The position numbers and the translations under genes were made by a program. DNA of 64,000 bases from Clonostachys chloroleuca (Eukaryota > Ascomycota > Sordariomycetes > Hypocreales > Bionectriaceae). Positions within the stretch are counted from its first letter, which is position 1. Every line of letters begins with the position of its first letter. This document shows positions 11,153-24,079 of this stretch, in pieces. The notes under the pieces are model-generated. The model was not told the origin of the DNA and did not search any database. It saw only the letters and a program-made list of their open reading frames with translations. The DNA is taken from assembly GCA_037952775.1 (NCBI GenBank), contig JBANAY010000003.1, forward strand, positions 9,672,001-9,736,000, read 5' to 3'.

Positions 11153-12634
11153 CTACAGCAAGGAGAACAAAGTGTCGATCAGGACATGGTACTCAGGCGC
11201 CAGCCGAGCTCGCACGACCGTGATTTGGATCTCAGCAATCCCGTGTGTGAACCAGGCGTATTGCCCAATCCGGTATATTACGATACACCAACAGGAATAC
11301 ATGATTAGGAAGAATGCCTCTCCCTCGCGGATAGCCTGCTTCGCATGTTCATCCAGACACCGGACCCAGCAGGCAGCGGAATCATAGAGATTTGCCAAAT
11401 CGTCTGAAGCGTAGCTACGATTTATCGAGTACAGGAGAGCACGTAGTGTGAACTGTCCTTGTTGTATCTGTCCCAGTATCTTGGGACAATATCGGCTTAG
11501 CCTTGTAACCTCATGAGGCAGAGAAGAGATAAAACGGGACTTTGATGGCGGGATGTGCTTCGTTATATTGTCGTATTTGTCGTTCTTGAGCAGATCATTT
11601 GCTTCTTCGACGATCGCCTGAGTCTCGCAAACATACTGCATAAAGTACGAGCCTCTTGGTAAAAGGTGCGCAAGGGCGTGTGGAAGAGTTAGAATCCCTG
11701 AGAGGAAAAAGGCTACATATTCCAGCTCGTTGGAATCTTCGGGGTCCGAGAAGAGTCTCGAATTTTGCTCTACAGTCAGGCAATTGGCACAAGCCAAAAT
11801 TGCTGTGGTATTGTCGTAGTTGGGCTCGAGCAGATGTTTCGCGTACTCAGTCGCACCCAGAGACGAGTAACGTGCTGCAGCGTACCGATGTTCCTGGCCT
11901 GTTCCTGGGTTTTTGATTGAGATATGATATGCGGATAGGCCCATAAGGGCATGGAGAAGGAAGGGATACTCGAAGGCGAGCTATGGCACGTCGTCTTGCC
12001 ATAGTTTTAAAGGCTGGCACTTTCTGACAAGAGTGGGCGCTGTATGCAATGTGAAGTGATGCAGATACATCATTGCTCTCGCGTCAACATAGTTGAGCTG
12101 AATCCCTGGAGGGACTGGCTGACGAGAGCTTCTGACCGCTTCCAACTCTTGGCCGCCGATGCTTTCGGTGCATGTGGTTGTGTCCACAGATGGGGTTGAT
12201 AATGGGGTCGTACTGACCTCAAAGTAACGTAGCTTGATCCCACGGAAGAAAGTCTGCAGAGCTACGGGACTGGCTCGAACTTTGCTCTTAGTATGGACAC
12301 TGTGCCTCGATGCCCAGTGCATCTGCATGCCCTTGTCAGTTGCACACAGATACCGACAGCCGTCCGCTTCACAACGAAGTCCTATCTGCGTGGGAATCTC
12401 AGGAAGCTGCAAAGCCCGATTCGGGACAGGAACATCATCCGGCTGTCTGAGATCAAGCTTGTTCAGACGTTCGACCAACGCTCGCCGCCGATGCCGGTAG
12501 ATCCGGTGCCTCAGGAGGTGGCTGTCCAAGGCGCTGGGCTGGATGGCGTGTCGGCATTGCCGGCAGATAACGACGCCAAATTCCGCTAGGTATACCAAGA
12601 AGTCATTGATGTGGACGCGGACCAGATCCTTCAT
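11153..12634 (-). pseudogene. OrsD-type C2H2 protein with fungal regulator C-terminus, split by TAG
   Basis: One intronless frame of about 493 codons is cut by TAG at 11981-11983. The N-terminal 217 residues resemble OrsD/DUF3505 proteins, with zinc-ligand pairs CRQC...H..RH and C...C......H....H. After the stop the same frame gives LAFEYPFLLHALMGLSA, the typical start of the C-terminal regulatory region of Zn2Cys6/Upc2-type factors, preceded by LWQDDVP; relatives have a residue such as Gln or Arg between these parts, so CAG to TAG is likely. It sits next to the four-enzyme cluster and diverges from the FAD monooxygenase, so it is the natural candidate regulator. If the stop is real the product is a short OrsD-only protein. 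Confidence 0.65.
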
Positions 12635-13092
12635 TGTCTAATCGTATGATGGGGAAGGGTGACAGGTTGATAAATTCGCCGAAGGAGAGTTGCGGACGGA
12701 GCCAGATTTGTGGTTATTTAGAGACAATCTCATGTACCAGTCCAGATTAGGCCCCTGTCACGCCGATCCCTGGAATTCAATATTGGAATTCCATGCCAAC
12801 TATCATATTCACTACCTATGCAGTGCAGAAACCATGCACCGGTGAAACGGGGCTTTGAAAGTTGCCGTGTTGCGGCCAGTCTGCGGGCCACCAAGTGCAT
12901 CAATCTAGTGACGGTGCAACTTGGACACCTTGGAAGGTTGGACTATAAGTAGGTATAGCCGCCCTGCCACACAGTGAGTTGGGAACAAAATCAACTTCAT
13001 CCAATATACAAAAGTCTCTGTTCAACAACTACAAACACACATTTTTCAACTGAAACTTGAACGAATCAAGTCCCGAATCTCAAACTTTAGCC
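12635..13092. promoter_or_regulatory. Divergent promoter, regulator / monooxygenase
   Basis: A 458-bp shared upstream region. It has CGGACGG near 12694 but no exact CGGACCG, so the monooxygenase may not belong to the same regulon. A TATAAGT-like box lies near 12943. Confidence 0.35.
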
Positions 13093-14663
13093 ATGGGTTT
13101 AGACGACGCAGGTTTCAAACGCAATGGCGTCGAGAGATATGCTCCAACTCGTATCAACGTTGTCATCTGTGGTGCCGGTGTGGGCGGACTGCTCGCCGCG
13201 CTCGAGTGCTACCGAAAAGGCCACAGTGTGACGGTTCTCGAGAGAGAGCCAAAAATGTCCATCGTCGGTGATGTTGTTGGGCTGAACCCAGCGGCACTAT
13301 CAACCATACAAAAATACCCTTACTTGAAGGAGAACATGCCCCTCAGATTCCACGATTGTCCCATCTCATACTACTCGTATCACGGCGAGTTCATCAACTC
13401 TGCCATGCCTGAATGGAGGGGTTCCGATGTTGAGGCTAACAGTGGACTTGGCACAGTCGGACAGATCATCACTAGACCTAACTATGCCGAAGTGATGCTC
13501 GCTCAAATCAGGCAGCTCGGGATTCCCATTGTCTGGGGCAAGAAAGTTGTCAAATATGGGGAGGCCCCTAAGGACGGCCCAGCATTCGCTGAGACGGAGG
13601 ATGGCGAACGCTTTGAGGCAGATGTCATTATTGCTGCAGATGGCGTTCACTCGGCTTCCAGGGAGATTGTCAAAGGGAATGTTCCGCCAGTGCAGCGTAC
13701 TGGATATTATGCTGCTCGCGCCGGCTTTCCTCGATCAGATCTCCCTGCTTAGGCCCAGAGTGCCACCACCTGTTTCCTGGAGATGGTGAGGCAGACATCA
13801 ACCGCGTCTATATCGGAAAGAGTTCACATCATGTTGTTTCTACTTCCAAAGACTAAGTTGCATGGGTGATTAACAGCAAGGCAAGTATTGGGTCTCAGCC
13901 GTCTTTTGCATTATGATGGGGTTCAGAACTAACGAAGCGCTTTAGAAAGAGGATTCTTCTGAGGGAACTTCAACTAGTCTGACGCCCGAGGATGTTATTA
14001 CAGTGATGGGAGATGGCTGGGACTCGGCCGTCCTTAAACTCATCAGACATTCCCCTGGATCGATCGTCAACTGGAGCCTCAATGTTCGCAACCCGCACCG
14101 TCATTGGACATCACCTGGTGGTCGCGTGGTTCAACTTGGCGACGCTGCTCATACCTTCCTCCCAAACTATGGTAACGGAGCCGTCCAGGCCATGGAGGAT
14201 GCCATCTCTATTGCGGAATGCCTTCGGCAAGGCGGCAAGGAGAATGTTGGCTGGTCAACACAGGTGCATAATGTGCTTAGGTAGGTGCTCAGTCCCAGCG
14301 ACCCACCAGCTGCAAGCTCTCACACTTGCTCACCATAGGTATCAACGTGTCACCACTATTCAACGGACGGCATTTGTCAACCAGGATGATCTAGATGGCG
14401 TCGACGTCAAGGAAGCGCTCAGGCGTGGCCCCGACTTCAAGGTCCGCTGGGGCCGTTGGATGTGGACGCATCTGCCGGAACAATACGCTGCGGATCACTA
14501 CTGGGATGCTCTGACGGCGATCCAGACTGGGAAGGCGTTTGAAAACACCAACTTACCTCCTGGTCATGTGTTTGAGGACTTCACCATGGAGCAGGAGTTG
14601 AAGCGCCAGAAACGTAAGATTCCCTCTGGTCTGAAGAAAAATGGTGACTGGACTATTGAATAA
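13093..14663 (+). pseudogene. FAD-dependent aromatic-ring-type monooxygenase, broken
   Basis: Coding parts 13093-13880, 13946-14280, 14339-14663. The FAD-binding motif GAGVGG, the second motif ADGVHS and the GDAAHTFLPNYGNGA motif place it with salicylate-hydroxylase-like group A monooxygenases. Two defects: the frame shifts by one near 13743-13752 (the frame reaching SDLPA stops; the next frame resumes with GPECHHLFPGDGE, as if one C of CCC were missing), and TAA at 13854-13856 follows STSKD. Intron 13881-13945 uses GC-AG (gcaagt) with a clear ctaac branch site; only this splice keeps frame. The true start is ATG 13093; the open frame upstream begins with TTG. It lies beside the cluster and could act on its products, but that is inference. 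Confidence 0.75.
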
Positions 14664-14888
14664 TTTGGTATACCGTATCTATTAAACTTAAGGACATCTG
14701 CTAATGTAAGGATTCAACGCTTGCGAACCCTTTCAAAGCCTTCCATGCACAGAGTACCACCCTCGGCTGGTTACCCCGGCCTAAACACTTTGTAACTACT
14801 CTTTTTCTATAAAAATTTTTTTGATGACAGCATACCTATCCAAGCTTCTTTAAATTGAATAAAAGGGGGTTTGTCTTTTCTGTGAGTC

Positions 14889-15840
14889 TTACAACTCGTC
14901 CACAAAATGCGCCTGTCGAGTCTTCTCCTGCTCCACCAAGAGTGACCGCAGGGACTCGGTCACTCGCATCATGCGCCTTTGCCCAAACGCGGACTTCAAG
15001 AACTGAGCGATCGCGATTTTAGATAGAGAGGTATACAATATAGAAGCGAGCGCGTCCGCACTGGTCCTAAACAGCGGGCGTTGCGGTACAGGTATGGCAA
15101 TAAATGCAATGAAAGAGACAATGTAACTGAGGTGTATGAACCCAGTTACCCCGATGATGGAAGTTTCCTGTATGAGAGAGATATTATGGTTAGCTTGGTT
15201 CTTTTAGGCCGAATCCTCATGTGTCATATTTATGTCAAATACCAGTACTTACTATCAAGAAGGAGTCAATTGTCAGTGCCTCACCTCCGATCACCAGAGA
15301 GACAGCACTCTTCCACATTGTTCCGAAAACGATGTCCATCAGCCACTTCAGGAACGTGTTGCGCCAGCTGATTGATGCCCTTCGAGCGCCTGACTTTACT
15401 ATCGAGCGCCCCAGAGTCTCCTCCTTAGGCTCATTTGGGTAAACAGCCTTTTCGGTTTTCGCGTCTGCTCCGACGCCTCGTGGTCGCGTAGGTAGAAGGT
15501 CCTCCAGCCATATATCCCAGAGATACATCAGTCCTGCAATGAATGTAAAGGATAGTAATTCTCTTGGAAAGGTGTTCCAGTAATAGCTCTTCGATGCGCC
15601 GCCTTCATTATCAAGAGTCAGAGTATTGTTGCTGATAGCCCAATCGGAAAAGCTCTCATTGAACAAAGAAGCGGTTCCCTCATTGAAGGTAGCTGTGAAG
15701 TTTTGCCAAGTTGGGTCATCCCACATGCTTTCATTATTCCAGTTGCGATACATCTCATGACTGATGATCTGCCCAATAGCGTGAACTGCTGTGCAAAGCA
15801 GCACGGCCGAGAGTCGTCTTGTCCCGGCATTTTTAACTTG
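14889..15840 (-). CDS. Small unknown membrane protein (start unresolved)
   Basis: Two exons are visible: about 15840-15254/15253 and 15167-14889, about 290 codons in all. The sequence has hydrophobic stretches near LLCTAVHAIGQII, LLSFTFIAGLMYLWDIW, VSLVIGGEALTIDSFLI and, in exon 2, IHLSYIVSFIAFIAI, and three N-glycosylation-type sites in the first loop, suggesting a 4-TM protein with a lumenal loop. No in-frame ATG precedes the conserved-looking N-terminus (IFEKIQVKNAG), so an upstream small exon is missing or the start is damaged. Family not recognised. It converges on the monooxygenase with a 225-bp gap. Confidence 0.5.
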
Positions 15841-16697
15841 AATTTTCTCGAAGATGGGAACTTGGTCGAAAATCTCTCAACTTGTAAATTATATGCATGC
15901 AGAAGAGAATGGAAATAGTCAGAGCATGCAAGAGTCGACGCAATTATATTACAGCAGCATCACAGCACAATCGCCACTTCAAACTCAAGAGCGCCTCGAT
16001 CAAGATTGACGCCTATTGCCCGACATCAGTAAGATTCAGCGCGTAAAAAGGCTGCGCCCGACATGACTGCTTCCAGTAACTTAATGCCATACTTGGACCC
16101 AGAGAGCGGCGTCTCCCCAGAGTGATGACTTCAGCGTGATTGATTAGATTCAAGCCAGCATTTACGCCTCCAATTAGCAAACCTAGTCAAGAAAATAGAT
16201 CAGAAGGCGGGATGAGAGGGAAAGAGGGAGGCCGGGACCGTTCACCTCGTTGTCCTTCTGGAATCATCCATTTCCTCGCAAACAGGCAGCAGCGAGCGGG
16301 GCTCAGCCAACACGTAACACGCCTTATTGTCCCTGTGAATCAGTCATTATTGTGGATATTGGTTGACGATTGTAGGGCGTAAAAAGACATTTACATCGGT
16401 AAAAAATTGCCTGAATAGTAAACGCCGAGTAAAGTTCCGCAGTGTTCCATTCACCTCGACAGCCACGGCAAACTCTACCACGACAGCCAAACACAAATGC
16501 CCTGCGAATCATCAACCAAGACTAAAAAAAAATTTACGCAATGTGAGATTGGAAGCATAAATACCTAGGTAAAGAACGTCCTCGAGCAGCGGTTGTTTCC
16601 CGCATCCTTCATCATCTTCCACACCACACTCCACTCCATTTTCCATCAACCAAACATTTGATACTTGCGCATATTTCTCCAAAGCCTTTTGTTCATC

Positions 16698-19470
16698 ATG
16701 GCTTCGTCAACCTCAGCCCGCTCTAAGACTCTTCAGAGCATTACGTTGACAAAAATTCGGGAGCTGGAAAAGCAGCGCAAGAGATACGAAACTCAAAAGA
16801 ATCAATTGCTTCGAGATGCAGATTCTTACACTGATCAACTAGTACGGATCAGGAAACTGCTCGACGGAGTGATTGAAATATGCCCAGATCAGACAGACGA
16901 CAGCATTCAGAACATTCATCACTGGTTGAACCAGGCAAAGTTCGACAACTCAGTTCCAGAAGAGCTCATCAACCAATATGAGCACAGCCTACGCTCCAAA
17001 CTCGAGGTACCAACCAGAAGGCTAGGCCTGGGGCACCTCTACGCTCGCTTGGTGACCGAGTGGATGGACTCATCGGCTGATGACGGAGAAGTCACGGCAG
17101 CTGAGGAAGACTCGTTCGAGGTACTCGACCGCCAGAAGCAGCGCTTGCAGGAGTTATGTGACCACTTTGAACAAGTGGTCTTTGAGCCGCTCGAAACAGA
17201 CGAGAAGGAGATTGAACTCTATCTTCAAGGTCTATTTGAACCAGACCATAATGAAAAAGCGACAAAGAATTTCGAGCAATTGAAACAAAAAGTCGCGGCC
17301 CGATGCAGGACCCTTTTCGAGCGCAATAACCGAGCATTTGACCTTGTTACGCTGAGGTGGTGTATCAGAGGATTACTTAAAGAGGATCTATTAAGTGAGG
17401 AAAAGCAGGTCATTCTGCGAGAGTTTCTAGATGACGATGTCGTCTTGGATGAAATTGCGGATGTCCTCAACATGAGAGTCTCTGACTTCGAGAATTGGGA
17501 CTGGAACGCCGGCCCAGATGGGAGTAGGTCTACCCCGTTCCTTGGATTGCTTCTCCTAATCAATCAACTAACCGCATTTTTGTTTAGTTCCCGTTCTACC
17601 AAGACAACAGTTGAATGGAAAATACAGAATCTGGATGGATGAAGACGTGCTGCAGGCCATTTTTATTTACTATTTTGGCACCACGCTCTCTATTCTTCTC
17701 AAGAATGAGCTTGAAACCCTCGTACTCTCCAGCAATTCAATATGGAAAACAAATACCGGACCCCAGCCCCATTCTGATGAGGAGACGAGACGCAAGTACT
17801 ACATGGGGGCCTACAGAGCGATACCCTCGAAAAGTGCTGACGCTGTCCGGATGGAACAGTACGGAAACCACTTCTTCTTATCAGCGTTGCCTGATAGTGT
17901 GGATTCAATTCCTGGAGCGTACGATGACGATGACGGTGACGATGACGATCGTTCAGATGATGGGGACGATCAAGGTTCTAAAAGTACTAAACAAAGATTG
18001 CTTGAGACATTAGCTACCGATCTCTTGCTTCACCGTTCGCTGAATGGAGAAGTTGCCATGGTTCAGACCGATCTACAATGGTTTGGCGCGGGTTTGTCTC
18101 ATTCAACAATCCTTGCCGTCCTCCGTTTCTTTGGCTTCACCGATGCGGCTGTGTCCTTCTTCAAGAAATTTCTGGAGGCGCCCCTGAACATTCACTCGCC
18201 AGAATTTCCGAACGGAAAGGGCGCGCGAATTCGCCGTCGCGGGATGCCAATGGCGCATGCCCCCGAGAAACTAATTGGAGAGCTCGTTCTATTCATTCTT
18301 GACGTTGCAGTGAACCAGCAAGACGGTATGCTTCTCTACCGCCAACACGATGACCTGTGGTTCGTTGGCGAGCCTGAGCATTGCGCTCGAGCCTGGAAGA
18401 CTCTCAAGCATCTTACTGGGATTCTGGGCTTGGAGTTCAACGAGAAGAAAACTGGCTCGGTGTATTTCAAAGAAGGGATAAAAGACGCCGAAATTCACAA
18501 AATACTGCCAGAGGGAGCTGTTCGCTTTGGGCATTTAGTCCTGGACCCCGAGACTGAAAAGTGGAAGATCAACCAGGACCAGGTGGACGCCCACTTGAAA
18601 CAGTTCAAGAAACAGTTGGATGAATGCAAGAGCGTGCTGCAATGGGTCCAGACCTGGAACAGTGTCATGGGTCGCTTCTTCAGTGACAGCTTTGGCCAAC
18701 CAGCATACTGTTTTGGCGGCGAACACGTGAACAGTATCATTGAAACATATCAATCGATGCAGCGATTCTTGTTTGCAGAGGGCCGAGAGAATGAAGGAGA
18801 GGGTAGAAGCAGTGTTGTATGCCATCTGAGGAAGATGATTGAGACCAGATTCGGTGTGGTTAACCTGCCAGATGCATTCTTCTATTTGCCTGAACAACTT
18901 GGGGGGCTGGGTCTGAGAAATCCATTTATCAAGATGCTTCAGATCAACAGGGAGTTGGAGGGAGAAAACCCCCAGAAGGTCATTGAAGAAATGTTGAGAA
19001 AAGAGCAGGACGCTTATAAAGAAGCCAAAAAAGAGTTTTACGGAATAGAGAGCGCTGAGCGGCGTATTTCTCGTTACAGCAGGGGCAATTCGCAATCAGC
19101 ATCGGAAATCACTCGCTTACTCACCGAGGAAGAGCTGGAGACATTCTTCAGCATGGAGGAGTTCACCAAGTGGAGGGCTAGGTACAGCTTTGAATTTGCG
19201 GATGCATACAAGCGTTTACCCAGTGCGCCGGATCGTTGTAACCCGCGGCTGGATTCTGATGTCAACCAGGCTACTAGAAATGCATCCAGCAGTTCGCGTC
19301 AAGGGGCGCAGGTGGTGAACAAAAGCGAGGTCGGGTGGGCGCTGCAGATGCATCGCGAGTCTCTCAAGCGAGATTACGGGCAGCTCAGTCTCATTGAGCA
19401 CAGGTACCTACTGCTGGGAGTGCTTGCCGCTTTGAGAGGCAAACCTGTGAGATGGACCATGGTTCTATGA
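16698..19470 (+). CDS. rvt: Cellular reverse transcriptase of the rvt family
   Basis: Two exons, 16698-17523 and 17588-19470, give 902 aa. An N-terminal helical/coiled region (residues about 10-270) leads to LNGKYRIWMDED and a reverse-transcriptase core: motif A VQTDLQWFG (Asp about 437), motif B RRRGMPMAHAPEKLIGELV, and motif C HDDLW (Asp about 530-531) instead of YxDD. An acidic insert (DDDDGDDDD) precedes the core. This layout is that of rvt genes, single-copy, non-mobile RTs shared by fungi and some other lineages; known members polymerise both NTPs and dNTPs in vitro. There is no integrase, RNase H or flanking repeat here, and the frame is fully open, so it looks maintained. ATG 16698 is used; an open stretch upstream begins with TTG. 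Confidence 0.85.
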
Positions 19471-21408
19471 GATATTGTCTTGTGCTCTACGTAACTAGGT
19501 TCACTTAAAATCAAGGCGGGAACCAGAATTGATGGATACCCCTACATGATAGTCAGTCTTCCACCTCACTGTTGAAATCCTAGGATGCTACAGTTCATGC
19601 ATTTTACTACCCAAATACATAGACTTCCCCTCTCTGACCCTTCAGCTAATCCTTCCAAGCTCTTCCAATTCAACCATGTTGCGAGTCATTACCATGCAGG
19701 GAGACCAGGGTAAATAATACGTGCCCTGGGCTTGTGCCACTTGATTAGCCTCAGCCTGCCGCTAAAACACAAAACTTATCAGGGTCCCAGGGTGCATGAT
19801 CTCACGCTGACATGGGTACCTAACCAGTTTTTCCAAATGAATGGCCGTGAAATTTCTGATATGCGAGGCGGATAATGATCGCCATCGGGGCCCTTGCAGA
19901 TCAGCATGGTTTGTCGGTCATAACCCAGGTTCACCGGGGAGCTGAGACCTCACCATAAGCTGCGTTCATCCTTGAAACGATGCCGATATGACTGGATGAT
20001 CGATCCAGGGGATACAGGAGGGGGCGGGGCGGCAACTGGCCTCTGCGCAAGGAAACATCTCGCTTGAACACCTCAATGTCACCTTTCGACAATGGTTGGC
20101 CATTGAAGTCGGCACATCAAGCCAAAACCCAAAGACGCCAGGCTTGAAAGAGGAACAAGCAATGAGAATGCTACCAGCATCACCTTACTAGTGGCAAGAC
20201 CGGTCAGCTTAGCGGTGAGTAGCGGCCTTCAAAAAATCACTGATGAAACATTGGCAATTCCTGGCCGCCCGTTAGCAGACAGGCTGCTTGGCGTCATTCC
20301 CCATCTATGCTGGCTGCTTCTCCTGGTGCTTCCCCAGTTCGCTAGACAACGTTTTGCCCTGTAGCACTGCGTGATACAGAGTAGTGAATATGCAACTGCC
20401 ACTAGCTGTCTTAGTTTCTTGGATTTTGGACGCGTAAACATTGCCGGTAAGGCAGTGGGCCTCGCATGCGCATGCCTGTTCACCTTGCCGCAAAGTTCAG
20501 TTCGATGTATCCAGGGCCATCTAAAGTCGGGTATCAGACCAGCCAGGTCCAAGTTTTCCCTTCATTACTTGTTTCCAAGCTCCAAACACTCACAAGATTG
20601 AGATTTTACAGAAGATGGAAGGGATGTTTGTTTCTTAACATTCGTATCAGCGGGTCTGTGGTTTCGAGCTAGGCGCTGGCTAATATTAAGCAGAGTGACT
20701 ATGGATGAAGGCTGACGTTTGCTAACTGAAGTCAGTTAACCCACTATTGATCTGCAGTGATCACATCCCCATCCGAGGGGTCTCCGGGGAGTGGTGAATC
20801 TGGAGGCTGACCCCTGATCCAAGCCGATTGGGTGCACCACAGCTGTGGAAGAGTTGGGGAACTCGGGGAAATTGGGATCATCCCATGCGATGAAGCTCAC
20901 ATAAACGCATTACGAAATGTTTACATACGTAGTAATTCGTACATTTGGGCCAAATCCTGTTCCAGAAATTCTAGCGGCCAAACAAACGTGGCCAAGGCCA
21001 CCGTCTCACAACTATGTCTACATCGGATGGTTTTGACAATCTTAGTCCACCGTAGCATGCTCTAGCAGTCGAACCCCACGTGGGATCGGCTTCGCCTACC
21101 AACGCTATCCCTCCTTCACTGAGAGAGACAGCAGTCATGGCCATTACTAGACCTAAAGAAGTTCATTAACAAAGGTCCCCGGGTGGAGGATGTGCCTCTT
21201 TGGGGGTACCGTGCATCTCGAGTCAGAATCCTCGGTAGCCTAGCTGTTATGTAGTCATATCTGACTTGCCCCTTCTGCTTTGCCCAAATACTGTGTATCC
21301 CTTCCATGCGTCCCTGTTTTCTTTTTCTTGTTCCCCGCGTTGATATGCTGCGTTGGTGTAGACTCGCCGATTGACCGTAAGTGGAGGGACGCCCTCTAAT
21401 CACTCATC
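19471..21408. other. Long intergenic stretch without recognised gene
   Basis: About 1.9 kb. Only short unsupported open frames on both strands; no tRNA-like B box or repeat seen. It separates rvt from the next plus-strand gene and probably holds its promoter. Confidence 0.5.
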
Positions 21409-22692
21409 ATGGGCGCCAAATATGGCCTCCTCATCCCGGATACCTACGAGCTCGAGGTCCCAGATGATGTGGACATGAATACGACGAGCATCTTCTGGGG
21501 TCTTTCTCTAGGCATCGCGATATTCTCGGCCAGCAAAGCAGGCAAACAGACGTATCGCTCATGGAGGCGCACACACAGGATAACGGCATATGTTTTTATG
21601 ATCTGGGCTGTCTGGCTTTCGTCTCAGGTCTTGGGAGTGTTGGCTTGGGGTTTCCAGAGGGGCTACATCGCTCCTAGCTTCGGGTTTTACTTTTCTGTCG
21701 GTACGTTCTCTGTGGGTTGTCGTTGGAATCGTGAGATTTGAGCTGACCTGATTGCGCAGCGCTGTTTTGGGCATTTCAAATCCAATTCCTCCTTCAGATC
21801 ATCCTCAATCGGCTTGGGCTCCTCATTGTGGTCCCCGGGAAAGCGACCAGGCTCAAGTGGATTGTTTTTGTGATAATTCTGGCGGTGAACATCAGCGTGT
21901 TTATCATCTGGATGCCAGCTCGCCTTCAGATCAACGACACTTGGATTCACCTGAACCTGATTTGGGACCGTTGTGAGAAGGTCATCTTCGCCATTGTGGA
22001 TGGTGTTTTGAACGGCTACTTCATCTACCTCGTCCGAACACGCCTCATCCAGAATGGATTGACCAAATACGTTCCATTGTTCAGATTGAACTTGTTCCTC
22101 ATTTTCCTTTCGCTCTCTCTTGATGTCAGTTGCTCTTCGGCCCCATTCAGCGTAAATACAGAAACTAATAATGTTCCAGGTCGTTCTCGTCGGAACGATG
22201 TCGCTAAAAAACAGCATGGTGTAAGTAATATCCATGATGAGACTATGATATTAGTCGACATACATTCTAATCAACGGGTCTAGCTATCTGTCTTTCCATC
22301 CTGTTTGTTACCTCCTGAAGCTACAAATCGAGCTGAAGATGTCCGAGCTCATCACCAAGATCGTTCGATCGACCGGTAACCACGCCGCAAGCGACGATAT
22401 TTACTACCGACATACCTCGACCAACGGGAAGAAGGGCAAGAGTGCTCCAACAGGAGGAAAATCAAAATCAAAGGTCACCGGCATGGGACGTGGAGACTCT
22501 GTGTACCAAGGAAACCCGAATACGACCAATATTACACAAATCGAAGCCGACGATGAAGACATCGAATTACAGAATACGGGACCCGGCATTGTCAAGACGG
22601 TGGAAACGACGGTTGCCACCTTCGCTGCTAGCGAGAGGGATCCGGATGGTTCTAGCCAGAGCAGCTCGACCCGAAACCTTCATTATCCTTAA
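21409..22692 (+). CDS. Multi-pass membrane protein of unknown function
   Basis: Four exons, 21409-21700, 21760-22124, 22180-22220, 22284-22692, give 368 aa. About seven hydrophobic helices are seen in residues 25-250, for example IFWGLSLGIAIFSASKA, ITAYVFMIWAVWLSS, WIVFVIILAVNISVFIIW and LFRLNLFLIFLSLSLD, followed by a polar C-terminal tail of about 110 residues rich in Ser, Thr, Gly and Lys. This is the layout of a family of ascomycete integral membrane proteins without assigned role. No lesions. Confidence 0.75.
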
Positions 22693-22877
22693 CGAACGAT
22701 GGCGATGAAATGACAACGGCGATACTGCTGTTAGATATGGCATTGATAAACGGCTTCTGGCATACTCGAATATATACTAATGCATCTAGAGATTTATCCT
22801 CAACTTGATAGATATTGTAATTAATAACCAATATACTCCGTTGTAAATAAGCAAAAGAAGAAACATGGCATGAGCAA

Positions 22878-24060
22878 TCAATAGGTAGCTGTCAAGCGCT
22901 GTACCAGATAATCTCCACTCGTTATGCCTGGATACTTCTTTTCACCTTCTGCGGCATATGTTCCTGGAAGCGCCTCGATGAAGCTAGAGAAGTTGGGATT
23001 GCAAAAGTATCTTGTGATTTCAAATCAGCCTCGCCGAGAGCGAGCTGGGAGAAAGGCATCTACTTACGCAATACTGTAGCGGGCCGGGTAAGTCGGGCCC
23101 TGCTTGAAGGGCGGCTCTACGACACGGTGAATCGTACTTCGGATGGTATCATTGCTCCAGCGGGCGAGGAGGTCGCCTGCGTTGACAACAATGGTTCCCT
23201 CGATGGGCGTGGCATCAACAAACGTGCCTGTCGGACTTCTTACCTGCAAGCCACCCCGTGCGTCTTGGAATAGCAAAGTAATGGAACCATAATCCTGTCC
23301 TCTAGTCAGCGTCACAGAGCAAATTGGTCTCGATTCGCTGGTAGAAACGATGGCCTACACTATGCGCGCCGGCTCTCACGGCATTTGCATTATTTGCGAA
23401 CACGCTCGAGTCCACCGCTGGGTAATGCAGAAGTCGCAGGGTATTATCTCCGACGTCGAGATGCTTGTCGAAGAAACCATCATCCAGGCCCATGCCGACA
23501 GCGATTGCGCTCATCACCTGGAAGTGCAACCCCTTGCAGAGATCATGGAAGCTCAGCATGTCCTTCTTGAACCCAGTCATCGGTCCCTCCTCCCGCTGCG
23601 GCCACTGGTTCGGGTGCTTCTCCTCGCCTTCGCGTCCGATCTCGTAGCTCTCCTTCAAATCGGGCGCGGCGTCCCGCTCCTTTGTAATATCGCCGATATC
23701 CATCTGCTCCGAGACCTTTTCTTTGCCGGGGGCAGAATATCCGCGATTGGCCTCGGGAGTGGTCCACGCGACGTCCATCTTGGCCTCGTCCGACTGGCGG
23801 AAGAAATTGGCAGACATTGAGAACGTATGCTGGACCACATCGAGCGGGATCGGGTGGTTCTTGAGGTAGATGAAGCCGGCATTCTGGAAGCCGCGTAGGA
23901 TCTCGCCGGCCGTCTCCTTGCGCTCGTCGGGCGTTCCATGGAGGAATTTCGAAAAGTCGATGAGCTATTCCGACTGCTATTAGCTGGATATGAAGTGCGC
24001 AGCGCTTCCACGACCTACAGGAATGACAAGGCCCTCCTTCTCGACCGCTGCGCCGCCCAT
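22878..24060 (-). CDS. 2-oxoglutarate/Fe(II) oxygenase, isopenicillin-N-synthase-like
   Basis: Four exons: 24060-24019, 23964-23359, 23294-23068, 23010-22878, giving 335 aa. The fold is clear from IDFSKFL, GFIYLKNHPI, NRGYSAPGKEK and the iron ligands HSD (formed across the splice at 23359/23294) and STIHRVVEPP, with the 2OG-binding RYS motif. Such enzymes hydroxylate, desaturate or cyclise small molecules using O2. No signal peptide, so cytosolic. The natural substrate cannot be told. The ATG at 24060 follows only 20 bases after another short open frame on the same strand (24080-24464). Confidence 0.85.
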
Positions 24061-24079
24061 CCTGGCGATTTGTCGTCTC

